Source: [Clostridium] innocuum (lineage in GTDB: Bacteria > Bacillota_I > Bacilli_A > Erysipelotrichales > Erysipelotrichaceae). Taken from it: 64,000 nucleotides of DNA. Of the stretch, positions 34,099 through 42,412 are shown piece by piece. The notes beneath the pieces are model-generated. The model searched no databases. It was not told where the DNA came from and saw nothing but the letters and a program-made list of their open reading frames with translations. Positions within the stretch are counted from its first letter, which is position 1. The number at the start of each line of letters is the position of its first letter. Where the stretch lies: positions 186,001 to 250,000 of the forward strand of contig CP048838.1 of assembly GCA_012317185.1 (NCBI GenBank). The letters run 5' to 3'. The position numbers and the translations under genes are program-made.

Positions 34099-34177
34099 AA
34101 CGGACAACCAAGGAGGCAGGTTACTGACAATTCTCATTGCGTCTGGACTACCAACCAGACTGTGTTTTTATTCCGTT
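34099..34177 (-). ncRNA. Candidate yjdF-motif leader RNA (azaaromatic riboswitch)
   Basis: On the minus strand the leader of yjdF folds into a closed unit: arms AACGGA (34177-34172) and TCCGTT (34104-34099) enclose a perfect hairpin GTCTGG-TTGGTAGT-CCAGAC and a longer single-stranded part with GAGAATTGTCAGTAACC. It ends about 17 bases before GGAGGA. A promoter-like TTGAAC, 16 bases, TATACA lies upstream (about 34250-34223). Identification rests on gene context and visible structure; the yjdF consensus was not aligned. Confidence 0.5.
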
Positions 34178-34280
34178 ATTATACTATCAGGAGTGAACGC
34201 AATCGTCAACAGATTATCCGTGCTGTATAGTTTTAAAGTAGTATAGTTCAAGAATCTTTTCCTGCAGGCCTTCTAAGAAA

Positions 34281-35087
34281 TCACCATATATAGGCAGGTT
34301 CTTCATTTACCAGGATGGCACGTACCAGCTCCTGAGCAGTAAACTGCTTCAACCCCCTGTGTACCTCATCCTGAACAGGCGGATATGGATCTATGATGTA
34401 GTAGGACGTAATCTGATCCTTATTTTTTTCATAACCGATCACTATCACCATATGGTTTGCATGTGCAAGTGCAGGATATAAAGCATTTAAATCAACTGCG
34501 GCAAAAACTGGATATCCGTCATCTATATTTTGTATACAGCGGCGTGAAAATGTTTCTGAAGCATCCTGCGTGTGGTCATCTGGCGACAGTGTCTGTACAT
34601 GATAGCCTGGCTCATCAGCTGAGGGTATGCTAGTGCCGGGAAACAGGTAGCTGTTTAAGACTCTTGCCATATCCACATATTCCGTTCCGGTTACAGGATC
34701 TGTATGAAGCTGCTGTGCCAGGTGCTGCTGGGTGCTTTCTATAGCGTGATAGCGAAGTGCCATCTGTAAACAAGCCGGTACACAGTAATATGAAGTTTCC
34801 TGCATACTCTGAACAATAGGAAGCTTATTCTGTATATGTTCATCATCCGTTTCGCTCTGTTCACGTTTCTCAGGCATGTTCTCCGTATCACTTTCCATAA
34901 GAGAACCTTCCTTTTGTCTGTCAGCAGCTGCAAAAGCGTCATTCCTGTCAAAATGCTGTGCAGATAGGCCGGTGGAAATCGTTCCGTAAACCGGTATCTG
35001 CGTGCACGCTGTGCGCATAATGTATGCAAATAGAAAAACAATGATACTAGTTAACAGAATAAGGATACTGCTGTAGGTTCGTTTCAT
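34281..35087 (-). CDS. C39-like papain-fold cysteine peptidase, membrane-anchored or secreted
   Basis: A 268-residue protein. An N-terminal hydrophobic segment (about residues 5-25) is followed by a polar linker and a C39-like domain: SYYCVPACLQMALRYH with the catalytic Cys, ANHMVIVIGYE with the His and YYIIDPYPP with the Asp. Such stand-alone C39-like peptidases are common in Firmicutes and their substrates are unknown; no ABC bacteriocin exporter is adjacent. ATG 35087 is chosen with AAAGGAG upstream; the frame is open from 35108. Confidence 0.8.
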   Translation of the reverse strand: MKRTYSSILILLTSIIVFLFAYIMRTACTQIPVYGTISTGLSAQHFDRNDAFAAADRQKEGSLMESDTENMPEKREQSETDDEHIQNKLPIVQSMQETSYYCVPACLQMALRYHAIESTQQHLAQQLHTDPVTGTEYVDMARVLNSYLFPGTSIPSADEPGYHVQTLSPDDHTQDASETFSRRCIQNIDDGYPVFAAVDLNALYPALAHANHMVIVIGYEKNKDQITSYYIIDPYPPVQDEVHRGLKQFTAQELVRAILVNEEPAYIW

Positions 35088-35167
35088 ACAGATACGTTCT
35101 CCTTTCATTATCTATACGAGGCAGAGATAGTATATATTTCATTTCACTGCAATAAAAAATCAGAACC

Positions 35168-35267
35168 TAAAAAAATCAAGAATATGTGGATTTTTTAGGA
35201 ATTTCATACCTTCTTAACGTATAGAAGTATGTAAGTGATGATGAGCTTACAGAAGGAGGTTTTCGTC
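35168..35267 (+). repeat. Conserved 100-bp 5' module of Rpn copy 2
   Basis: Matches 16725-16824 almost base for base. Here the first inverted pair is longer: CCTAAAAAAATC and GATTTTTTAGG; the second pair is CATACCTTCT/AGAAGTATG. It ends in GAAGGAGG ahead of the start codon. Confidence 0.8.
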
Positions 35268-36242
35268 ATGGAAAATACGAAAGCAAATACTGTATTGGAT
35301 TACTGCAATGATGTATTCTTCAAGTACGCCCTTTCCCGTGAGGATGAAGGCTCTGTGTACGCCCGCAACACCATTATTGAACGTGTTACCGGAATCAGGG
35401 TAAAGGAAAGCACCGTCCTCAATCCGAATCTGGATCCGGGCATCATCGGAAAGAAGCGCATCATTCTGGATGTCCATGTGAAGGATGAGAAAGGTCGTTT
35501 TTTTAACCTGGAAATGCAGACGACCTATGCAGGAGTAGCGGAAATGATGCGCTTTGAATTTTATGGAGCCAGAGCATTGAACAATCAACTGGATAGCAGT
35601 GAAAAGTACAGGGATTTAAAGCCGGTATATCAGATTATTTTCATTGAAAAATGCGCATGGAATAATAAAAATCTGATCAACAACTATCAGATGCGCAATG
35701 AGCAGGGGGAAGATGAGAGTAAACATCCACTGATTAGAAGAACCTACGTCCATCTGCCTGTTATCAATGAAATCGCTAAGAAAAAGGCCATCCAGAAAAT
35801 GGATGACTTTGAACAGCTGTGCTTCTTGTTTGAAAACAATGCGAAAAATGATATACTGGAATCAAAGGAAAGGCTGGTGAAGGTATTCGTGAACAAGTAC
35901 GAGGAAATGCAGAAGGATGACGAGCTGTGGTCAACCGCAATGGCGATTCAGATGGGGGAGGCACGTTATCGCTACGGCTTGGAGGACAGCTTTGAGGAGG
36001 GGATGAAGGAAGGTATCATAAGAGGTAAAGCAGAAGGTAAGGCGGAAGGTATGATTGAAGGCAAGCTTGAAGGAGAGAGACAACTCTTACATAGGCTCAT
36101 GGAAGCCAAATTTCAGGAAGACTGTACAGCATGGCTACAGTCATTAACCGAGGACCAACTGCATATCGTATCCAATTTACTTTTGGAATGTGATACCTTA
36201 GAGTCAGTCAAAAAACAATTAAATAGACGCAACACCATATAA
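35268..36242 (+). CDS. Rpn family recombination-promoting nuclease / PD-(D/E)XK transposase-like protein, copy 2
   Basis: About 324 residues, nearly identical to copy 1 over most of its length, including the ILDVHVKDEKGRFFNLEMQT nuclease core. Differences: a longer GK/GE repeat (GKAEGKAEGMIEGKLEGE against GKAEGKLEGE) and an unrelated last dozen residues after LLLECDTLE. Start at ATG 35268 is set by GAAGGAGG. Rpn paralogs often vary in exactly this C-terminal repeat and tail region. Confidence 0.9.
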   Translation: MENTKANTVLDYCNDVFFKYALSREDEGSVYARNTIIERVTGIRVKESTVLNPNLDPGIIGKKRIILDVHVKDEKGRFFNLEMQTTYAGVAEMMRFEFYGARALNNQLDSSEKYRDLKPVYQIIFIEKCAWNNKNLINNYQMRNEQGEDESKHPLIRRTYVHLPVINEIAKKKAIQKMDDFEQLCFLFENNAKNDILESKERLVKVFVNKYEEMQKDDELWSTAMAIQMGEARYRYGLEDSFEEGMKEGIIRGKAEGKAEGMIEGKLEGERQLLHRLMEAKFQEDCTAWLQSLTEDQLHIVSNLLLECDTLESVKKQLNRRNTI

Positions 36243-36423
36243 GAATACTTCATCAACAGCACCTTTATACCTATGTCTGTACAAAGTAATGGTTATTTAT
36301 GTGTCTAACCGAAAGAAGTCATGAACAGCATATTTATAATAAAGGAATCAACAGATGCAATACGAAAATTTTTACAAATCCATACATACCTTGCAGCCTA
36401 TTTATTTAACGGCTGCGATAAAA

Positions 36424-36464
36424 AAGCTCTCAGCGTAATTACAATGATTTGCTGAGGGCTTTTC
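36424..36464. terminator. Bidirectional terminator
   Basis: AAAAAGCTCTCAGC (36423-36436) and GCTGAGGGCTTTTC (36451-36464) pair around a 14-base loop, between Rpn copy 2 and the convergent hypothetical membrane protein gene. Confidence 0.7.
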
Positions 36465-36471
36465 ATGTCTG

Positions 36472-37128
36472 CTATATCACTGCTTCAAATTGCGGCTTGA
36501 TTTTTCGTTTCATAATGAAAAAGGAAATCACCAGCAGAAGATAGGTAATATCAAAATTAGCATATGCGGCAGGTGTCACGATTTTTATAAATACACATGC
36601 GACAATTGCAATGATATCCATACGCATATAGAAGCTGCCGAACTGGTAGCGTTTCACGATTCTTTTGCGTATCAGGAAATTTTTCATTGCAATTCCACCA
36701 GCGATACAGGCAACGATGACATCTACCAGATAATTCACAATAAATTTCTGGTCCATCAGATTTTTAAAGAAGAACAGCACGATACAGAGTGAGAATACAT
36801 ACCAGATACTGCTGATTTGCATTTTCTCATAATCCTGATTGCGTATTTTTCGTTTCATATCCTTATATACATTGCCACGGGATAGCTTTGTCGTATATTC
36901 TTTCAGATCCCTGGGAATTACCAGCGTTGCTTTCTTTCTGTTTTTCATGCCCTCGAGACATTGTTCAAGGGCGGTATTAACAATGATATTGATATCCGCA
37001 TCGGATGTATTGCTGTGCAGTACATAGTCATAGAAACGCATAAATTCTTTATGATAATCCTCATCCAGCTTTTTCATCAGGTAGAGATTGTCAATATGAA
37101 TTTTTTTCTGACTGCTTTGATTTTTCAT
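36472..37128 (-). CDS. Hypothetical membrane protein (218 aa)
   Basis: An N-terminal charged cytoplasmic part of about 100 residues (LIPRDLKEYTTKL-like VIPRDLKEYTTKL; RNQDYEKMQ) is followed by four hydrophobic segments and a short basic tail. No family recognised with confidence; the layout resembles DUF1129-type proteins. It starts 6 bases after the M18 aminopeptidase stop and so belongs to that operon. Confidence 0.7.
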   Translation of the reverse strand: MKNQSSQKKIHIDNLYLMKKLDEDYHKEFMRFYDYVLHSNTSDADINIIVNTALEQCLEGMKNRKKATLVIPRDLKEYTTKLSRGNVYKDMKRKIRNQDYEKMQISSIWYVFSLCIVLFFFKNLMDQKFIVNYLVDVIVACIAGGIAMKNFLIRKRIVKRYQFGSFYMRMDIIAIVACVFIKIVTPAAYANFDITYLLLVISFFIMKRKIKPQFEAVI

Positions 37129-37134
37129 GGAGAC

Positions 37135-38451
37135 CTATGCGACCTCAATCGTTTCGCTGTCGGTAATATGAAGATTGGTGTTATAGAAGGTTGTCAATGC
37201 ACGAATCATATACTCACTGTCTTTGATACCTGCGGTTTCATAGGAGGAATGCATGGCAAGCTGAGCCAGTCCGATATCCACAGTATGCATGGATACCTTC
37301 TGGCTGGAGAGATTTCCAAGTGTGCTGCCTCCTGCTGCATCACTTCTGTTAGCAAAATGCTGAACAGGAACCTCTGCTTTTTCACAGATTCCCGCAAAGA
37401 CTGCCGAGCTGACTGCATCGGTTGTATATTTCTGATTCGCACTGAATTTCACAACGATTCCCTTATTCATATAGGTGCAGTTTGTATCATCTGTCTTTTC
37501 CGGATGATTCGGGTGTACTGCATGTGCATTGTCACAGGATACCATGAAGCTTTTCGCAACAGCACGGTAGTAATCCTCTTTTGTGTAACCAAGGTTGTCG
37601 TTGATTCTCTGCAGAACATCATACAGGAAGGTTGAGCATGCACCCTGCTTGGTTCCGGAACCGACCTCTTCATTGTCAAAGCAGGCAAACACATTGACTG
37701 CTTGTTCATTTGTCCCGTGCAGTAAAGCTTTCAGGGATGTGAATGCACATTGCAGATCGTCCAGCTTCGGTGATGAGATGAATTCCTCCTTCACTCCCCA
37801 AATGCTTGGGGTCATGCGGTTCACCAGATACAGGTCTGTCCCGAAGATGTCCTCTTTTGCACAGCCCAGTTCATCGGCAAGCAGCTGGGCATAATCACCC
37901 TCATTGCATTCTCCGGCTGAGAACAGCGGCAGCATATCTATCTGATTGTTATATTTCATACCGTTATTTACATCACGGTTCATATGAATGGCAACATTGG
38001 GAATCAGAAGCAGATCACGGTCAAAGCTTACCAGCCTGCTTGTAAAGGTGTTTCCTTCTTTCACAAGAACACGTCCTGCTAAAGACAGCGGGCGATCCAT
38101 CCATGTTGCGCACAGCATACCGCCATAGCCTTCCGTATTCAGCTGCAGATAGCCGCCCTTTCCCTTCAGCACTGCTTCTTCCTTAACCTTAAAGGTTGGT
38201 GAATCTGAATGGGATGAAGTAACCTGAAAGTGGTAATCCTCCAGACTGCTTCCAATGTGGAAGGCGATCAGACTGGAGCCGTTTCTTGTAGTGAAGTATT
38301 TTCCGCCCTTTTCCAGCGTCCAGGCTTCACATTCCCGTAATTCCGTATAGCCGTCTTCTAGCAGCATATCTTTCATAGTGTTCACTGCATGAAAACAGCT
38401 TGGACTTTTCTGAATGAAGCTTAGTAATTCGTTCGCAATATCTTTATACAT
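37135..38451 (-). CDS. M18 family aminopeptidase (aspartyl aminopeptidase type)
   Basis: A 438-residue metallopeptidase. Zn-ligand motifs are visible: TSSHSDSPTFKVK, FDNEEVGSGTKQGA and SCDNAHAVHPNHPEK, with a late His in KVSMHTVDIG. M18 enzymes remove N-terminal acidic or other residues and form dodecamers in the cytoplasm. The frame is open from 38583, but ACAGGAGGATAAATCAATT before ATG 38451 fixes the start. Confidence 0.93.
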   Translation of the reverse strand: MYKDIANELLSFIQKSPSCFHAVNTMKDMLLEDGYTELRECEAWTLEKGGKYFTTRNGSSLIAFHIGSSLEDYHFQVTSSHSDSPTFKVKEEAVLKGKGGYLQLNTEGYGGMLCATWMDRPLSLAGRVLVKEGNTFTSRLVSFDRDLLLIPNVAIHMNRDVNNGMKYNNQIDMLPLFSAGECNEGDYAQLLADELGCAKEDIFGTDLYLVNRMTPSIWGVKEEFISSPKLDDLQCAFTSLKALLHGTNEQAVNVFACFDNEEVGSGTKQGACSTFLYDVLQRINDNLGYTKEDYYRAVAKSFMVSCDNAHAVHPNHPEKTDDTNCTYMNKGIVVKFSANQKYTTDAVSSAVFAGICEKAEVPVQHFANRSDAAGGSTLGNLSSQKVSMHTVDIGLAQLAMHSSYETAGIKDSEYMIRALTTFYNTNLHITDSETIEVA

Positions 38452-38704
38452 AATTGATTTATCCTCCTGTAATCTACACGTACAGTATAGCATGGTATGC
38501 TTACGGGGTAAACATGCCCAATGATATACCAGATCAGCGGAAGGGGGATTTCCTGCAAGGAAATCATACCCTGTGCACAGCATTTTCTATAAATATTTTT
38601 TGGAGTCTATGCTAACCTCTCAGACGATTTACCACATTCCTCCTGCATGAAGGGTGAGCAGTAAGGGGAAAAGGTATAATGCATAGGATGAGCCAATAGT
38701 AAGA

Positions 38705-38731
38705 AAGACAAGACCGGCTGATCTTGTCTTA
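38705..38731 (-). terminator. Terminator of the APC permease gene
   Basis: AAGACAAGA/TCTTGTCTT perfect stem with an 8-base loop just after the stop codon; on the minus strand it is followed by TCTTAC. Confidence 0.65.
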
Positions 38732-38735
38732 AGGT

Positions 38736-40160
38736 TTATGCCTTTTCGTTCCTTTTGATAACCGGCAGGATCACACCAAGCGCTGTCAGTACGACTGGTG
38801 TGATGACATTCAGTGCTGTGGTGAACATGTCTCCCGGTGTATACATACCCATGATACAGCATGCAGCAGTCAGAATAAAGCACCAGATACCAAAGGTCAT
38901 AGCGACTCCCTGATTCTTAACAAACCGGTATTCCGGCTGAAATTTGTTTCGTGCCGAACGCAGTGCGATATAGGCGGCAAATACCCATAGATACCGCATA
39001 GGCATAGTGACAGAATTCAGCTTGTTCAGCTGTGCAAGCACGCTGGCAGCACCAGGCACGAAGGACTGAATCAGAATAATGCTTCCGGACAAAATGACAA
39101 CCATCCAGATTCCGTTGATATAAGCACCATATTTGTTTTTCTTAAGCAGTCCGGATGGAATAAACTCTCTGGCTTCCTCGTTGTCCAGCAGCATACGCAG
39201 CGGAGCATCAATACTTAATACCAGAGTTGAGAACTGACCGATCATGTTGCACAATGCATAAATAATCAGCAGTGCATCTCCCATGTGATAGTAGCCGCCC
39301 AGCTTCTGGAATGCCCAGTAGGAGCCGTTGGATACATAGGAATTAAAGGATTCCTGTGTTCCGTTAATTACGGCAGGATCAAACATCATACCCATTGCAA
39401 TCGTACCCAGAATGGCACATACAACAACCATGATTGCCAGTGTAATCATACCCTTCGGGAAGCCCTTGCTTGGATTTTCCACCTTATTAACATAAGGGGA
39501 GATCTTTTCACAGCCACCCACGGCAAACACCAGAATGGACAGCGATGTAAAATACTGCAGATTAAACTGCGGGAAGATATTGTCCCAGCTGAAATCCGGA
39601 GTGACAAAGCCGCCGTTTGGATTGATGAGCGGTGCGGCAAACATCATAAGAATGTACAGTATGGACATGATGAACATACTGCTTCCGGCAATCGTCGCCA
39701 GCTTCTTCAGCGGATTTAAACCGCGGCTTGCGACCCAGCAGAAGAACAGGAAGACTGCCAGCGTACCCAGCTGTACATAAACGGTTGGAAATGTGTCATA
39801 CGTTTCCGCATTGCGAAACACAGCCCAGCTAAGTGCTTTTAGTCCACCGCTGCCTTTACTTGCGATGTATGTAATGTGACATGCCCAGTAGGTCCACCCG
39901 GCATAGTAGGCGAATTTCGGACCAATTGTTTCATTGATCCATGAGCTGACTCCACCACCGGAGTCTTTGAATGCGGATCCCAGTTCTCCGACCATGAGCG
40001 CATACGGCACAAAGTACAGAGCAAACATCAGAATCCAGCTGAATATAACCTGAATACCATTGAAGTATACGAAGCCGTTTAATACATTTCCAAAACCCCA
40101 AACGGTAGAAAATGCCATAAACGCAAGGTTATACCAGACTATTTTCTTTGAACTTTCCAT
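38736..40160 (-). CDS. APC superfamily amino acid permease
   Basis: A 474-residue protein with about 12 membrane segments. VWYNLAFMAFSTVWGFGNVLNGF at TM1 and ILVFAVGGCEKISPYVNKVENPSKGFPKG at TM6-7 match the glutamate/GABA-antiporter-like (YjeM-type) subgroup of APC transporters. Substrate is not certain. AAGGAGGGTAAAA precedes ATG 40160; the frame is open from 40202. Monocistronic. Confidence 0.87.
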   Translation of the reverse strand: MESSKKIVWYNLAFMAFSTVWGFGNVLNGFVYFNGIQVIFSWILMFALYFVPYALMVGELGSAFKDSGGGVSSWINETIGPKFAYYAGWTYWACHITYIASKGSGGLKALSWAVFRNAETYDTFPTVYVQLGTLAVFLFFCWVASRGLNPLKKLATIAGSSMFIMSILYILMMFAAPLINPNGGFVTPDFSWDNIFPQFNLQYFTSLSILVFAVGGCEKISPYVNKVENPSKGFPKGMITLAIMVVVCAILGTIAMGMMFDPAVINGTQESFNSYVSNGSYWAFQKLGGYYHMGDALLIIYALCNMIGQFSTLVLSIDAPLRMLLDNEEAREFIPSGLLKKNKYGAYINGIWMVVILSGSIILIQSFVPGAASVLAQLNKLNSVTMPMRYLWVFAAYIALRSARNKFQPEYRFVKNQGVAMTFGIWCFILTAACCIMGMYTPGDMFTTALNVITPVVLTALGVILPVIKRNEKA

Positions 40161-40369
40161 TTTTACCCTCCTTAGAATATAAATGTCGAGCCTAGCTATC
40201 ATACCATAGGTAGTTCATAAACTCCATGATTTTTCAACATTTTGTTCGCAAAATATACTACAATTTCCAGATTTTGTTTATGATTCTCCATTAACTTTCC
40301 ATCATTTTCTATCCACTGTATGTTTTGTGGAAATTCTGTGCTACAATGCTGATAAACAGAAAGGAAATG

Positions 40370-40990
40370 ATGAACATGGAAACCAGACGGTTTGATAAAA
40401 AAGATGTAAAGGAAGTCGCAGAGCTGTTGAAAAACGGGAAGGTTGTGGCATTTCCTACAGATACGGTGTTTGGTCTGGGGGTCATTTATGAAAATGAGGA
40501 AGCCTTGCGCAAACTGAAGGAAAGCAAGGGACGTCCGGAGAATAAGCCGATTCCCACCATGGTTGCGGATGTGGAGCAGATGAAGTGTATCGCACAAATG
40601 CCTGCAGAAGCTGTGGCACTGGCGGATGCCTTTATGCCGGGAGCATTCACTATGATCTTGAAAAAACAGGAGACGCTGCCGGATTATGTGACGAACGGAT
40701 TTCCTACCGTGGGAATCCGGATGCCGGATGATCCATTTGTATTGCGTCTGATTAAGGAATGCGGAAAGCCGCTTCTGGTAACGAGTGCAAACCGTTCCGG
40801 AGAGGAAACTGGTGTTCGGGATGAGCAGGTGCTGGAACAGCTGGACGGCAGAATTGATGCGATTGTTTTAGGAGAAGCAAAAGGCAAGCTGGCGAGCACG
40901 ATCGTAGATATGAGCGAAGAAGAACCGCGCATTGTCCGTGAAGGCCCAATCTCTGCGGATGATATCAAAAGGGTGTTACATAACGCATAA
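40370..40990 (+). CDS. Sua5/YciO/YrdC-type L-threonylcarbamoyladenylate synthase
   Basis: About 206 residues, a single YrdC domain: VAFPTDTVFGLGV, KLKESKGRPENKPI with the KxR...K nucleotide-binding residues, and LLVTSANRSGEETG. It makes threonylcarbamoyl-AMP for tRNA t6A modification. It lacks the Sua5 C-terminal domain. The AAAGGAA site favours ATG 40370 (ATG 40367 or 40376 possible). Monocistronic with its own terminator. Confidence 0.9.
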   Translation: MNMETRRFDKKDVKEVAELLKNGKVVAFPTDTVFGLGVIYENEEALRKLKESKGRPENKPIPTMVADVEQMKCIAQMPAEAVALADAFMPGAFTMILKKQETLPDYVTNGFPTVGIRMPDDPFVLRLIKECGKPLLVTSANRSGEETGVRDEQVLEQLDGRIDAIVLGEAKGKLASTIVDMSEEEPRIVREGPISADDIKRVLHNA

Positions 40991-41043
40991 GGGATAGCTT
41001 CTGCTGAATTTCATATAGTTATATTGTCAAGATAAATACAGGA

Positions 41044-41109
41044 AAATCAGAAAAATTGAAAATCACTGTCCGTTAATGGCTTTGTTTTTTCATGATTTCT
41101 GATTTTTTT
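41044..41109 (+). terminator. Terminator of the YrdC gene
   Basis: AAATCAGAAA (41044-41053) and TTTCTGATTT (41097-41106) with T-tail; the loop is long (43 bases). Confidence 0.5.
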
Positions 41110-41174
41110 CAGCCCTCTTTTCATGAGATGGATTTGTGATAAAATGAAATCATAGAAAGCAGCGAGGATATCCT

Positions 41175-42362
41175 ATGAGAAAGAAAAATATATTGAAAAT
41201 TCATCTGCTGGGTGAATTTTATATGGAAAACAAGAATTACCGGTTTCCGCAGGAAACAAAGAAGAGTACACAGCTGATCCTTTTGATCGCCTATCTGATG
41301 ATGTATCGGCATACGGTGGTATCCAAGGAAAAGCTGATTAAAATATTGTGGAAGGAAGATGAATCGGATAAGCCGGAGGGTGCCTTGCGCAATCTTGTGT
41401 ATCGTGCAAGAAAGGAATTGCAGAAATTTTATCCGGATAATCCCGAGCTTTCCTTTATTCTGTCAAAAGGCAATACGTATGCATGGAATTCTGAAATACC
41501 ATGTGAGATTGACATCGTGCAGATGGATGAGCTGTGCAAAAAAATCGAAGAGGAGGAAGCACCGGAAGCCTCTTATCAGTATTGCAAAGAGCTGCTCAGC
41601 AATTATATGGAAGACTTCATGTTTGAATTTCATACGCAGGACTGGGTGGAGCTGCAGAAAACCTATTATGACAACAATCTAATGCGGGCAACCAACCGCA
41701 GCTGCAAGCTGTTGATGGATAAAGAATATTATGATGAAGTAATCAAGCTGTGTGATATTCTGGGCTTTAAGCATTATGCGAATAACCATATTCATGAATA
41801 CAAGCTGGAGGCATATCGACAGACCCATCAGTATTCGCTGGCGATTTCGTATTACCACAAGGTGGCCGATATGTATTACGGAAGACTGGGGATCGAGGTA
41901 ACACCGCTCTGCAGAGAAATTTATGCTGAGGTTGTACAGTGTATTGCCAGCAATCCGGTTGATGTGGATGAGCTGGAGCAGCAGCTGAAGGAGCATGTCC
42001 GAAATGAAGGAACCTTCTATTGCGACTTTGATGTATTTAAAAATATTTATCAGATGAATCTGCGTTCTGCGAGACGATCCTCCCGTTCCCGTTATCTGGT
42101 GCTGTTGACCATGCGGCAGCCGGAGGGTGTTAAGGAAGATGCTCAGCAGAGAGAGTCGGATATTCTGCGCGATGTTATAACGATAGAGCTGAGAAAAAAC
42201 GATGTGTTTACGAAATGCAGTCCGTTTCAGTATTCCCTGATTATTGCGACAACCTCGATGGAGGGTTGTGATAAGGCAATTAGTCGTATTCTGGACAGAT
42301 TCCAACAAAAGAAGACGATACCGGAAACAAAGCTAATGTATGAGTATAAGCATATAAATTGA
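41175..42362 (+). CDS. BTAD-domain transcriptional regulator with degenerate GGDEF-like C-terminus (A)
   Basis: A 395-residue protein. An OmpR-like winged helix (about 7-105: LKIHLLGEFYM... KILWKEDESDKPEGALRNLVYRARKEL) is followed by a TPR-like BTAD domain (about 115-265) and a C-terminal region (about 285-390) beginning TFYCDFDVFKNIYQMNLR. Its tail ELRKNDVFTKCSPFQYSLII lines up with the RxGDxxxRxGGDEFxxxL strand-turn of GGDEF domains, with the catalytic motif lost. No signal peptide. It is followed 50 bases later by a paralog and by the SipW locus, which it probably controls. Confidence 0.8.
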   Translation: MRKKNILKIHLLGEFYMENKNYRFPQETKKSTQLILLIAYLMMYRHTVVSKEKLIKILWKEDESDKPEGALRNLVYRARKELQKFYPDNPELSFILSKGNTYAWNSEIPCEIDIVQMDELCKKIEEEEAPEASYQYCKELLSNYMEDFMFEFHTQDWVELQKTYYDNNLMRATNRSCKLLMDKEYYDEVIKLCDILGFKHYANNHIHEYKLEAYRQTHQYSLAISYYHKVADMYYGRLGIEVTPLCREIYAEVVQCIASNPVDVDELEQQLKEHVRNEGTFYCDFDVFKNIYQMNLRSARRSSRSRYLVLLTMRQPEGVKEDAQQRESDILRDVITIELRKNDVFTKCSPFQYSLIIATTSMEGCDKAISRILDRFQQKKTIPETKLMYEYKHIN

Positions 42363-42412
42363 AGATAATGGTGATAAATTGTTTTGATTTTGTGAAAAAG
42401 GGGAAATAGAAA

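Noticed and set aside
34281..35087. Bacteriocin-processing system
   Set aside because: The peptidase domain is C39-like but there is no ABC transporter fusion, precursor peptide or immunity gene in the neighbourhood.
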